Of a stretch of 64,000 bases of DNA, positions 45,985 through 57,700 are shown piece by piece. Made by a program: the position numbers and the translations under genes. Under the pieces are notes generated by a model. It saw nothing but the letters and a program-made list of their open reading frames with translations. It did no database searches and was not told the DNA's origin. The DNA comes from Flaccisagitta enflata (taxonomy: Eukaryota > Chaetognatha > Sagittoidea > Aphragmophora), in NCBI GenBank assembly GCA_965153355.1, contig OZ231128.1, positions 25,296,001 through 25,360,000 on the forward strand, read 5' to 3'. Position 1 is the first letter of the stretch, and each line of letters begins with the position of its first letter.

Positions 45985-46560
45985 GCAAAAGCGTGAGATG
46001 GTCAGCGGTACCCGTGCCCTGCTTCAGTGATTGTCGTTGAGGGAGGAAGCAGGGCTTTCACATATGCAGAAATTTCTCCTTCTCCTTCTTCTTCACCTTG
46101 GCACCCCCCCACCCCGCCCATTTCTCAGCCTCAAGGCATATATCTCAACTTTGAGGCCCAAATCCCAGTCTTGAGGCCCAAATCCCCCGAGGCCAGGATT
46201 TGGGCCTTGAAAATAAGATTTTGGTCTCAAGGCTGGAATATGGGCCTTCAGTCAGGGATTTGAGCCTCAAGACTGGGATTTAGGCCTCAAGGCTGAGATA
46301 TGGGCCTCCAGGCTGAGATGTAGGCCTGGAGGTGGGGGGGGGGGTATGAAGAGAAGGAGGAGAAGGAGATGAAGAAGGACAAGGAGAAATTTTTGCATAT
46401 GTGAAAGCATAGGTCATCGGCCCAAGAAGGAGAAAACCGATAAGTATAATACTCGCATAAGCCTTAGATGGTCAGTGGTACCCGTTGCCCGTATGTGAGT
46501 GTATGTGGGTGTGAGGTGGTCAGAGGGGCAGTGGCCCTAAAGGGGCCAATGACCTATGCT
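45985..46560. mobile_element. Foldback-type element, CTTTCACATATGC ends
   Basis: Inverted ends CTTTCACATATGCAGAAATT (about 46,055) and TTTTTGCATATGTGAAAGC (about 46,390) flank C/G tracts and GGATTTGGGC-type units. Flanks GGTCAGCGGTACCCGTGCCC and GGTCAGTGGTACCCGTTGCC on both sides and CCCTAAAGGGGCCAATGACC place it in the foldback family. Confidence 0.7.
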
Positions 46561-46572
46561 GTTTTTATTCGG

Positions 46573-46865
46573 GCCTCAAGGATGGAATTAGGGCCTGGAG
46601 GCTGGAATTGGGTACTTGAGGCTTGGATTAGGGCCTTGAGCCTGGGATTTGAGCTTCGAGGCTGGGATTTCAGCTTCAAGGCTGAGATTTGAGCTTTGAG
46701 GCTGGGATTTGATCTTTGAGGTTGGGATTTGAGCTTTGGGGCAGGGACTTGAGCTTGGAAGCTGGTATTTGAGCTTTGACGCTAGGATTCGAGCTTCAAG
46801 GCTGGGATTTGTGCCTTGAGACTGAGATTTGAGCCTAAGGCCTGGAATTGGAGCCTCGAGGCCGC
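46573..46865. repeat. Minisatellite of about 20-22-bp GAGGCTGGGATTTGAGCTTT units
   Basis: About 14 units, continuing from the foldback element and ending in GAGGCCGCTGCC. Confidence 0.8.
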
Positions 46866-47507
46866 TGCCTAAAAATGGTTGTGACAGCATCATTCAGAAT
46901 AAGTATGGAGCAAAAATTGGTGCTAGAGTAGGAATTGGTTGGTTTTAGTCACTTTAGTCATTCTTAGTCATATCAATTTATGAACATTTTATTATCCAAA
47001 TTTTTTACCAATTCACATCTCTATATCACACTCTTTCTCAGGTTATGAAGAGTGCAGAAACTTTTCTGGGAAACACGGGTTCTAGAGTGAACTTCCTGTA
47101 CCATTCCGCCTTCATCAGCTCCATCTGATTCAAAGCTTCCACTTCCGCTTTTTTCACGAGCAAACTCAACACAAAGGAGTCATCTTGAAGGAGGTAAAGA
47201 ATTGGACATCTCATGACCCATGACTGGTGACAAAAATGTCACCGCAACTGGATTGCCATGCCTTGTTACTTTATAAAGTAAAAAAACCACACAGATATCA
47301 TGCTGATTACATGTTTTGTCTCTTTGCTTTAATGTAATTGCGCATACGGTGAAAATATGATGAGAAAATTGTTTCTTTATTTGGGATTTTGCAGCAAATC
47401 ACCACAGAATATTTCGACATAATTTGACATGCAATCATTCAGCTTTGAACAGTTTCCTCATGTTCTCTCTGTCTGTCTCTCTCTGTCTGTCTGTTTCTGT
47501 CTGTCTT

Positions 47508-47510
<3 letters not shown>

Positions 47511-47584
<74 letters not shown>
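47511..47584. repeat. (TC)n microsatellite
   Basis: About 36 TC units, ending 50 bp before an acceptor-like AG. Confidence 0.95.
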
Positions 47585-47589
<5 letters not shown>

Positions 47590-47636
47590 TCTGTCTCAAA
47601 TAAGCATCCTTGTTTCATTTCTGTTTTCACTGATAG

Positions 47637-47705
47637 GTCCGATTTCGAATCTGACATTTTAAAGAAGCATTCTTACTTCCTCCACATGCCTAACTGATAA
47701 TTCAG
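47637..47705 (+). other. Exon-like segment 1 of 3
   Basis: 69 bp bounded by ACTGATAG| and ATTCAG|GTATGG. It shares GTNCGATTTC and ATTCAG|GTA with the segment at 48,077. No clear protein; possibly a non-coding exon. Confidence 0.35.
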
Positions 47706-47811
47706 GTATGGTCATGCACATTTGTAATTTGATGAAAAGGATGATTGATGGGTCACTTCAGATAAACTGATTATCCAATGATTTTAGAATGTTATCGGAA
47801 ATCCAAGAGGT

Positions 47812-47969
47812 ATTTCTAGTCCAGACATGCGACTCTTGCACTTGCTACGTCAGATGGTTGGTTGGTCAGTTTGACGGTCTGTCCATCCATCTGTAATCAA
47901 AACCAAATGTGAGCTTTTACACTGTACTGCCCCTGCCGACCCGTCCGCTACTGGGTTGTGTACATGGCC

Positions 47970-47978
<9 letters not shown>
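47812..47978 (+). repeat. Hairpin-tailed element, decayed
   Basis: GCGACTCTTGCACTTGCTAC, GGTTGGTTGGTCAG tract, CTGCCCCTGCCGACCCGTCC, GTGTACATGGCCTTGTTT. Confidence 0.65.

Positions 47979-48038
<60 letters not shown>
47975..48038. repeat. (TC)n microsatellite
   Basis: About 32 TC units, ending 36 bp before the AG at 48,075-48,076. Confidence 0.95.
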
Positions 48039-48042
<4 letters not shown>

Positions 48043-48076
48043 CATGATCTTTCTATAATCTTTTATTCGCTGACAG

Positions 48077-48143
48077 GTACGATTTCTAACCTGAAATATC
48101 CACAAAGTATTCTCACTTCTGCATTTTTGAACAGGGGATTCAG
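48077..48143 (+). other. Exon-like segment 2 of 3
   Basis: 67 bp bounded by CGCTGACAG| and GATTCAG|GTAAGA. One frame is open (ISNLKYPQSILTSAFLNRGF). Related to the segment at 47,637. Confidence 0.4.
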
Positions 48144-48438
48144 GTAAGATCATGCTCATTTTAAACCGGGTTAGATGAACAAAGTAAAGCGTCTGTCTGT
48201 TTGAACCCCCCCCCCCCGCCTCAAACCAGGCCTCTCTGGTCTCTCAAATCAGGCATCGCAGACCTCAGGCTCCTTGGTCACCAAATCTGGTCTTAAAGAC
48301 CCCTTATCTGTGTAGTGTGAAATCATAGGTCATCGGCCCCTCCGAGACCGCTGCCCCTCTCATCGTCTCATTTCCACATTCACTAACTTCATCCAGTACC
48401 ACTGCCCATGTAACGCTATCGCGTCTATTCAAATTTAG

Positions 48439-48498
48439 GTCTGATCTGACTGTGCCAAGGGGTCTCATCTTATCAATATCTCCAAATATTGGATTCAG
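48439..48498 (+). other. Exon-like segment 3 of 3
   Basis: 60 bp bounded by CAAATTTAG| and GGATTCAG|GTATGC. One frame is open (SDLTVPRGLILSISPNIGF). The preceding CAAATTTAGGT also occurs at 42,220, upstream of the SGNH start. Confidence 0.35.
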
Positions 48499-48499
48499 G

Positions 48500-50770
48500 T
48501 ATGCAAAACCCTAAGGAAAATAAGTAAATCAAAAAGTGTTTGATCCACTGACCATCATAATAGCGTGAAGACAAGGCTGCTAATAGATATTAGCATGACA
48601 TTTCATTTCAGTGTTGTTAAAAGTCATCAATTTCATATAAAGAAAGATTTGGTGCCTGTGTTTTTTTTCTTTTTTCTTTCTGAAAAAAGCTTTCTTATCA
48701 GTTTTGAAACAGGGATTTCTTTGATTTAACTATAATCTGTTTCTTTTGTTTTTGTGGTATATGCTTTCTTTTTTATTTCATAATCATTGCTAAAAATGCC
48801 ATATTTTGCTTTTATGCTAACAGATCTATGGAGCACAGCACATCATTGTCACAAAATTTGGGAGCCTGTGACACTTACGATTTTCTTTAGTGGAATATTC
48901 TGAACATCTGAAATTTAAATTATACATTAACCAACCATGATTTCCTCCGCAATTACCATTACCAACCATTATTACAATCATGCCACCCCATATTCCCCCT
49001 CCGCCACCATCCCCGACTCCATTTCCACCTCCCTATTGTAATTTTTAGTCAAGGCAAGCGACTCTAGATCTTGCTGTGCTGGTTGCTTGGTCCATTGGTC
49101 CGTCGGTCTGTCTGTCTGTTTCCAAACAAAACAAAATGTGAGCGTTTTATTTCCTTCACAGCCCCTGCCCACCTACCTGAGACTGGGAGAATGCAAATGG
49201 CATTGTTTTGCTCTCATTCCATGTTTGAATTTTGAAATTGTGGAAATCATATTTTATTGAATCTTGAGATTGTTCATGAAAGATTTTTCCAAGCTCTGTC
49301 ACAATATTGCTTTAGTGTTATTCGGATATTCCTAAACAGGATTTACTTTTTTTTCTCCATACCTTATTTGCTTTCAACCAAAAGCAGCTTTCAATCATGC
49401 TTTGTCTGAAATTGTCTTTGATTAAAATCCACTTGTTTCATAGTGACTGATCATACTTTGGTTTATTTAGTTTATTTTTCTTCTTGAAACAAGACCAAAT
49501 AGACCAATAGGTGTACTGGTTCGATTGTCAAAAGTTGAACCGACAGATTAATCAATTGACACAGGAGATTCGCGCACCTAAAAAGTAAGTCTTCGTTCTT
49601 TATAAGAATGTCAATTGTTTTTTGGAGGAAATAGAAATTACTACTTAATAATCAGCTACAACTTTCATAATTTTAAAACCATTTCAAGCTTTCATATCCT
49701 TATTAGCTAGAATCTTGTAAAGAAAATTGTAACTTTCAGAATTTGTTTATATAACCTTAATTGCGATATTTTCAAAACTTCTTCTCTGTCTTTTCTTTTA
49801 CATCACTGGTACATTGATCCCTCATGTGAAATGTTTGTATGATTTGCCTTGTTTTATCATCCATGATCATTTTTTTCCTCATCATTTTGTTAAAATGCCT
49901 TATACATGCACCAAGTAAATGTTGCTTTTAGTTCAATTGTTTTGATACAGATAAAACATTTGATTCCATTCAATTCCGTTTTGTCATTTAAGAATTATGT
50001 CGCTCAATTCTACCAAGATTATTTGCTGATTCTTTGATTGTTTCATGCTTTTACATGATAATCAGGGAGGGAGGAAACTATGAAAGATGATCTTGGCATC
50101 ATTGTTATATCATACTAACCCATAATTGACAAAAACATCTTTTTCATACTGTGGGTTTTAAGCAAAACGACTAGAGGTGAGAGTTCAATAATCTTAATGC
50201 TTTTCACCAATGTGATGTTTTGCTTAAAGACAAACTTCTTTTTGCCAAATAAAATCATTTTAAAGTAGTGTATAGATTCATTTTCATTTTCAATTAAATG
50301 ATTGCTTAAAGTAGGTAACAAAAGCCCATCAACAATTTCTGCAATGGCTAAAAAAATGAGCAGGCTCAAAATCATGTATGCAGATGAACCATGAAAAAAA
50401 TTTACACTTGGGACTACTGTAAATCGTGACTGCTGCCAATCCACTTTTCCCATGATGAAATATAAGAAACCCTGAACATCAAAATCTCTCTCACACATCT
50501 CTGATGGGCCACAGGGCTATACTTTTGTTGAGTATCATCTGAATACATGATTTTGTGCCACTTAGCATCAACTCCTATTTGGCTAGTGTCCAAGTATTCA
50601 TTGGAAAGATAGTGCTTTTTCTCAATTTAAAAAAGATTTCTTGGTAGACAGTTTTACATGTGCAGTGCTTTAGAGTTTGAAGTGAGACCTGACAGAGCAA
50701 ATCAGATCAGAAAGGGCTTTTGAGAGTTGATCAAATTTCTGGTTAAAGGATGTGCTGCCTTATGGTAGTT
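48500..50770. other. AT-rich spacer, no gene seen
   Basis: Contains a decayed hairpin-tailed element (about 49,045-49,205: TTTTTAGTCAAGGCAAGCGA ... GCCCCTGCCCACC) and a strong isolated donor-like CTAAAAA|GTAAGTC at about 49,580. The longest minus-strand ORF (50,115-50,498) has some hydrophobic stretches but no acceptor-bounded start or domain, so it is not called. Confidence 0.5.
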
Positions 50771-50772
50771 GG

Positions 50773-51174
50773 AACAATATCCCTCACTATATCCAACTTA
50801 AGAAATATGGAAGAGGGCCTTGTGAGCCCTCACTGACTAGTTACTACGCGCATCACTCGTAGTTTTCCATTTAGCAAAACTCACTTAACAAACATCCATT
50901 CTGAGTCTAACCCAAAACACTAATGCTTACCAAAATAGCTAAGGGCAAATGATTGTTACCTGTGTCACCAAAAATTGACAAATCACCTGAGGGTAACATT
51001 GTTAAGAAACCATACCCTTAAAGGATAGAATCGAGGTCAAGCTTAATGCGACCGCCGGACATTCTAATCCAAGGTACTGAGTAGTATGATAGGTGAAACA
51101 ATATCCCTCACTATATCCAACTTAAGAAATATGGAAGAGGGCCTTGTGAGCCCTCACTGACTAGTTACTACGCG
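50773..51174. repeat. 78-bp identical direct repeats 324 bp apart
   Basis: Bases 50,773-50,850 and 51,097-51,174 are identical (AACAATATCCCTCACTATAT ... ACTAGTTACTACGCG). The 246 bp between them include the rest of the window-start repeat and GACCGCCGGACATTC. The arrangement could be a tiny terminal-direct-repeat element or a partial tandem duplication. Confidence 0.75.
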
Positions 51175-51574
51175 TTACAACTTATGTCACAGACATGCAA
51201 AACCTTGCTATGTTGGTCTGTCCATCTGGAGATCCATCCATCAGTCCATCCGTCCTTAACATACCTAAATCATAGTTTTTGTCTTTTTTAAGAGTTATTG
51301 GTTATTGAAAGGTATGTATCAGTGAAATACTGTTGAACTGTAGTTTTGCAGTACTGTGGCACTGTCCCTGCCTAACCATCCATGATATTTGCTTGATTTG
51401 ACTGTTTCGCACCAGTTTAGCGTCTCAAGAGCACATGACAAGGGATTGGGCATAATTATGGCTATAAAAAATCATCCTTACTGCAAATATAGGAGAAACA
51501 TTCATTTTTCAAAAGGATGATTTAAAACAGTCTTAAAATTTAATTTCAAATTATTTCATTACAGTATCCTTGTA

Positions 51575-51778
51575 GCAAACAAGGCCAGATACACGGCTAC
51601 ACAAGTCGCATGCGGGTGGGCAGGGGCCATATTTGAGGTCTCTTGATCACTTGGGCAGGAGCAGTGAGACCAAAGACCGCAAAAACCCAAAAAAAGTAAA
51701 GTGTGACAAACTGACGGACAGACAGACGGATGGACCAACAAAGCAGGGTGTAGGGTTGCGTAGCACGCGACTAAAAAT
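51575..51778 (-). repeat. Hairpin-tailed element, full-length copy
   Basis: Head AACAAGGCCAGATACACGGC, CGCATGCGGGTGGGCAGGGG, GGACAGACAGACGG tract, GCAGGGTGTAGGGTTGCGTAGCACGCGACTAAAAA tail. The complete structure is about 200 bp. Confidence 0.75.
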
Positions 51779-52054
51779 AATCTCTGTACTAAGGACAACT
51801 AAAAAGAGGCATCAATTCTGGAAAGGTACAACGCCTAAACGAACTGAGCTACTGAAACCAGACTGATTGCATGCAATAATACATATTCAAACAACTCTTT
51901 CAAATTGGCCTAATCTAGGGTCAGTAGCAGTAGCTCGATTTTTGTTGTCTCCGCACCTTTCCAAACTTTATGCTTTTTTTCATGTTGGATATTCAGATCT
52001 AGATGGTAGGCCTTTATCGTGTTTGAGCTGGAATTAAGCTTTTTGAAGAAAACA

Positions 52055-52160
52055 TAATTAGTTGCGTGCTGCACGGCTCTATACTCTGCTTTGTCTGTCC
52101 GTTTGTTGGTTGGTCGGTCGGTTGGTCGGTTGGTCGGTTAGGTGGTTGGTTCCCATTTCA
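52055..52160 (+). repeat. Hairpin-tailed element, GTTGGTCG subtype
   Basis: TTAGTTGCGTGCTGCACGGC, CTATACTCTGCTTTGTC, and GGTTGGTCGG tract. The GTCATTCTAA-type 10-bp repeats that follow (52,185-52,350) are local. Confidence 0.6.
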
Positions 52161-52502
52161 CTTTTTTGGCAGTCACTTAATGCATATAGTCACTTTTTAG
52201 TTATTTTAGTCATTCTAAGTCATTCCGAGTCATTTCAAGTCATTCTAAGTCATTTTAGAACATATTAAGGTACATTAAGTCAGTCAAGTCAATTTGGTCA
52301 ATTTAGTCACTTTAAGTCAATTAGTTTGTCTTAAGTTGTTTTTAGTCATTTTAAGTCATTTCAGAACATCTTGAGTCTTTTAAATCAATTCAGGTAATCT
52401 TAACTTATTAATGTCCTGCACATGACTCATTGGTGTTGACCTTGTTTTGAGTCAATGTCCTTTCAGATTGTGTCTTTTTTTATCTCAGATTCAAATCAGC
52501 TA

Positions 52503-53171
52503 CAGTAGATGTCGTCTCGACTTTGAAATACAGGGGAATTCATATTAGAAAAAACAATTAAATATAAAAACTGATGTTTGAAACATGAACTAATAAAAAG
52601 ATGCTTCATTAGTAAAAACATATGAAAATATGTTTCATGGTAACTGACACTCAATGTTACTAAAGCGTCGTTTATTGGCAAATTTCGAATACTACATGAA
52701 GTTAAAAAAAAGACACACCTGTATAATTGTTGATAAAACTGACTCAAAGTATTTCAAACTATTGCCAAACAAAGTGATTTTATCATTTTTTTTCAAAAAT
52801 TCTTTCATTCTAGACTATTCCCAGGTTACTGTCTTTGACGATTTAAGAGCTAGCGCTCCTTAAAGTGAAAGACAATTTTTAGTTAAAATGCATTTTTTTA
52901 TAAGGGACTGCAAAAGCAAATTGGGCAATGTTTTTACTCAAACTAATGACTTTTTGAAATGGAAAAAAATATAGTAACCAGATTAGCGCCAAATGAAAGA
53001 GTTTTACTAGGGTTTTATAAGTATTTTAGATTATAATTAGTCTGGGTTTTGATAGTTAATCAACCATTCAAAGTGCAGCTTTTTTTAATCCATATAGTAT
53101 CAGTATTTTTTGTTTATTTATCTTTCTGATATGAATTCCCCTGTAATTTCAAGTCCAGATGACATCTGCTG
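52503..53171. mobile_element. Mariner-like MITE, 669 bp
   Basis: Inverted ends of about 45 bp (CAGTAGATGTCGTCTCGACT / CAGCAGATGTCATCTGGACT, both continuing to CAGGGGAATTCATAT), flanked by TA at 52,501-52,502 and 53,172-53,173. No transposase frame. Confidence 0.85.
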
Positions 53172-54773
53172 TATCTCACACATATCATATTTTATAAAGA
53201 ATTAGGTTAATGGGGCAGTGGCTCTGACCTATTATTCCACAAGGACTAATAATAGGGAGACCGTAATTAGCCTTATGTTTTTTTTCTGAACACCAGCAAT
53301 CTCTGCCTCCATTCCTCAATAACATGACAGCGAAGCATTGGGAGAACCGCGAGGCTGGTAGTAAGACCATGAAGAAGCTGGCATGTTTTTTCTATTCTCC
53401 ACTGTTTATTGATTGTCGAATTCACTCCAATGCTATGATTCGCGATCCTTCTTAGGAGGTTTTGTACAATTTATTAGGTCCTCACTTTCTATGAGGCTGG
53501 TTGTTCTCAAGCCTGAGTGTGGCCCAACTAAGACGACTACTAGCGCCACATTCAGGCTGAGCTGTGATTGGTTGTTGGGTCATGTCATGAACGCTCATTG
53601 GTTGGTGCATCATATGTTGTTAAGAGTCATAATTTTACGTTACATTGGGGAAAATCGTGGCAACCAATGGCATAGCTTAGAATGTTTAAGCAGCTAATCA
53701 GGGAATTAGCATCAGTACAAGAAATTTACGTAAGTGACTAAACTCTAAAATTTATCAACTTTTCCTCAAGAGCAGCTAAAATGTTGTTACTTTTCCAAGA
53801 GGTGAGAAAACAGATGTTTTCAGATGAGGGATAACTCGAGTTCAAATTTTCTCATGTAATGTGATTCATATCAAGCCCATTGAGTCCTAAGACTCCATAA
53901 AACCCTAGCAATCATGATAGTTCTTAATGACCGATCCTCCCCACTAATAATGTCTTTTTTGCACTAGGCTGATTTGTGGTCTTAGAGAGTTTATTTGAAG
54001 CTGGAGAGGGCTGATTTGGTATCTTAGAAGGCTGATTTGAGGTCTGAGAAGGCTGACCTTGAACTCAGAAAAATAGGTACAATTTTTCTGAATTACAGAT
54101 GATCATAAACTATTCCTAGCGTATAATGAAATTCTTAATTTTTCAATTTTTGTTTTTGATGACGTTCATTAGCAGTTTCTGGAAGTGATGGTCAGTTGAT
54201 GAAACCCAGTCACTAATTTGGGGTAAAGATCCAGTGCACAACCATTCCATTTAGAAATAGATGATGAGATCTTGCACATTATTCAAAGAACAGAAAAACT
54301 AGATGATAGAGAATCTATACAGTGCATCTGAAGGGAAAGCAGCCATCTACATATTTTTTTCTTTTCCTTCATTACTTCCCCCCCCCCTATAGATTGAAAT
54401 TCAAGCCCTGAGGTCCAGATCCAAGCTACCAAATCCAGCATGGCAACATTTCTCTGCCGCTTCTGAAAAGAAATAATTTATTATTTCTTTAATGGAATGT
54501 TGACTTGTATCTTCATTGACTCCTATCTTTTATTTGCCATTCAATTTCTGAGAGGACTGTTTTTTGAAAACGACATGGTTTTGCATATCTCAAACATACC
54601 TTGAACTCAATTACTTTTTGATTAAACATTGTATCATTGCCACATAGACTATTCTTTAGGCTTATCTGCTGATTGAATTTGAATCAAAATTGTTGAATTC
54701 CTTGAGACAACTGTTTACATAAAACCCTTGCCAAACTGGTTTTATCCTGATGCACATTTTTTTTTAAAGAATC
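53172..54773. other. Spacer, no gene seen
   Basis: No convincing exon. It ends in the acceptor-like TTTTTTTTAAAG four bases before the ATG of the next gene. Confidence 0.5.
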
Positions 54774-57700
54774 ATGTCTGCTGATGTTGACTGGTCTCTG
54801 TGTGTGATTTGTCAAAAATTTATGTTTGAATCGCTGAGGTGTCCTAAAAGTGGAAACGCATCGGATGTAGAAAAACGACAGAGTTATGAGAAGTTCATTC
54901 AGGCTGTCAAAAAATTGAATGATGGAGGAGTTGAGTTGGGTCCGATTCTGAAACTACCACTGAGTACTACAACAGAGACACTATGGCAAAATACAGCCAA
55001 ATGGCACAAATCATGTCACTTGAAATATTCTCCAACACATGTTGACAGGCTCTTGAGCAACAAAAAGAAGTCGGATGATGAGCAAGCAGCCAGCCAGGCT
55101 GCCAGCCAGGCAGACAACCAGTCAGATGGCCAGAGTGCAAAAAAACCTCGCAAGGCGCCATTTGACAATAAGTATTGCATTTTCTGTCAAAGATCTACCC
55201 AGGAAAGCCTCCATGCTGTGTCAAGTATTGGTTTTGGGACAGAGCGTAAAGAGTGGGCAAGAAAAATGGGGGATACAAAGATGAGCATCAGAATGGATAC
55301 GGGGGATTTGGTTGCGGCTGGGGCTCAGTACCATCAGAGCTGTAATACATCTTTCTTCACCAGTTACAGAAGCTGGGAAAGGGCTCAAAAATCTGAGGAG
55401 GAGCTTTTGCGACAATTCAATACGGAGAGAGCAAAAAGGGAACTGATTGAATCTATTAGAGAAGACAGTGAAAATGGGATAAAAGTTTTTAAATTTCCAG
55501 AACTTATGAGCAAGTATAATCAAAGACGCCAGGAGTTGGGTCTGCGTCATATTACCAGAGGGACTGACTTGAAAGACCTTATTCTGAAGTCCTTTGATGG
55601 GGACATGGAAGAGCGAGGGAAGGGGACAGAAACAAGAATTTTAGCTTTCAAAGATGAGTTAGATATTCTTGCAAAAAAGGCAGTAAAAGAGAGAAGCATT
55701 GGTTCTGAAATGAAAACAATCTTTGAAGCAGCAAAGCTGATTCGTGAGGATATTTTCCATCACAAGGGGTTCACATTCACGGGGCGATTCCCTTTACAAT
55801 GTCAGGAGAGCTCTATTCCATCATCACTCAAGGCACTTGCATCTTTGATCACTCAGGGCACATCACTCAGTGATCAAGGAAAACAGGAAACTCAGTCTTC
55901 CCTCACATCGGCGCAGATTCTTTACTTCAACACCAAGAAAAAATCTGCTGCAACCTCCTCTGGGGCTACCCGCCATTCACTGGAGAGAGAACCACCTCTA
56001 CCCATATTCATTGGCATGCTCTTGCACAAAGAGTTCAGGTGTAAAAAGATGATCAAAAATCTTTATGGTCTGGGTCTGTCTGTGAGTTACCACCGCATCA
56101 AAAAGCTACAAGGAACAATGGCCTCAACCCTCTGCGAAATTCATGCGAGGGAAAAAGCAGTTGTGCCAACATGCTTGAAGGCAAATACATTCCTTGTAGC
56201 AGCGGTGGATAACATTGACTGGAATCCCAAATCAAACTTGTCCCAAGATGCGTTTCATGGGACAAGCATAAGTTTCCATCAAAGTCCCAATGATTCCTCC
56301 ATCAATAGACCTGAATTCAAATTCTCTGACCAAAGCTATAAGATGGAGCTGCCAACATCATACACCACTGTAGATGTTGTAAATGTCCCCAATTGCAAGA
56401 TTGGGGCTCCTGCCATGACCGTGACATGCCCTCTTTTTGATTTTGCCAAAGAGACAAAGACTGAGCAGAAATGGGTAGAACATAGTCAGCCTCTTGTTGA
56501 TCAATCATCCCTCCCTGAAGCAGAAATGATAAGTTGGGCTGGTTTTCATTCCAAAAATGATGAAACAACCCTTCCACAGCCATCTTTGACAGGTCTTTTA
56601 CCCTTATTTCAGGAGAAAGCAGCTTCTATGCCCATGCTGAAGCATGCTTTAAAGGTCATAAAGGAAGCTGTTCATAAGCTGAATGACAACCAGATACCGG
56701 TTGTTGCGTGTGATCAGCCCCTTTTTGCCCTTATGAAGCAAATCCAGTGGCAGTTTCCAAATTATGATGAACAACATTTTGTCATTGTTTTTGGAGGCTT
56801 ACATATCGAAATGGGTTTCTTCTCCTTGATAGGCAAATTGCTTGACCAGAGTGGCTGGACAGATGTGTTGTCTGAAGCAGAAGTGACAACATCAGGGAGA
56901 GCGCAGGGACTCCTCAGTACCCAGCATCTCAAGCGCACAAGTTTTGCACATGAGGTATCTCTCCTGACTTTCAGCTAGCTGAAAAAAAAGGCTTATGATG
57001 ATTCCAACACTGATTCCACCTTTGATGAATGGAGCACAGAGCAGAGTGCCTCCTCACCTACTTTTTTCTTTTGGGATCTCATCCTGCGCATGCAAACCTT
57101 GATCTTTTTGTTCATCCGGTCACAGCGACAGCGCAACTTCAACCTTTACAGATGCTGCCTTGAGAGGATGATGCCATTCTTCTTTGCACTTGACTCATTC
57201 AACTATAGCCGATGGCTATCAGTCCAAGTGAGGGACCTCAAAAATCTTCCAGACTCTATCCATGAGGAATTTCAAAAAGGAAACTTTGTTGTTGCCAAAT
57301 CCATGCACAAGTTTTCCTCCATAGCCATTGACCAAGCCCACGAAATGACAAACAAGGTCATTAAGGGGACTGGAGGTGCGATTGGTCTGTTCCATACACA
57401 ACAGACACTGACACAATGGCTGCTTCTCATACCAGAACTCACAAGACTTCTGCAGGAGTTCAGAATTTGCATGCCACACATGGCTGGGCTCGACCATGTT
57501 GAGAGTGTTGATGGGGATGATGGTGATGATGATGATGATGACAACAATGACATGCCTCTTCCACATCACGAGCAAACAAAAGGATTCCAAAAACGATTTC
57601 ATGGAAAGGCTCGCAATCTCTATTCCAAAGTTCTTGAATATGGTAACCCATTTGAATTTCAAGATGGTGATCTTGTCAGATTGACAACTCAGGACATTTG

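Noticed and set aside
51575-51778. Calling the hairpin-tailed family a canonical Helitron
   Set aside because: The hairpin and CTAA-like end fit, but no 5' TC end, A-T insertion site or Rep/helicase was seen.
53413-53697. 94-codon plus-strand ORF
   Set aside because: No domain, no splice context and composition close to the surrounding non-coding DNA.
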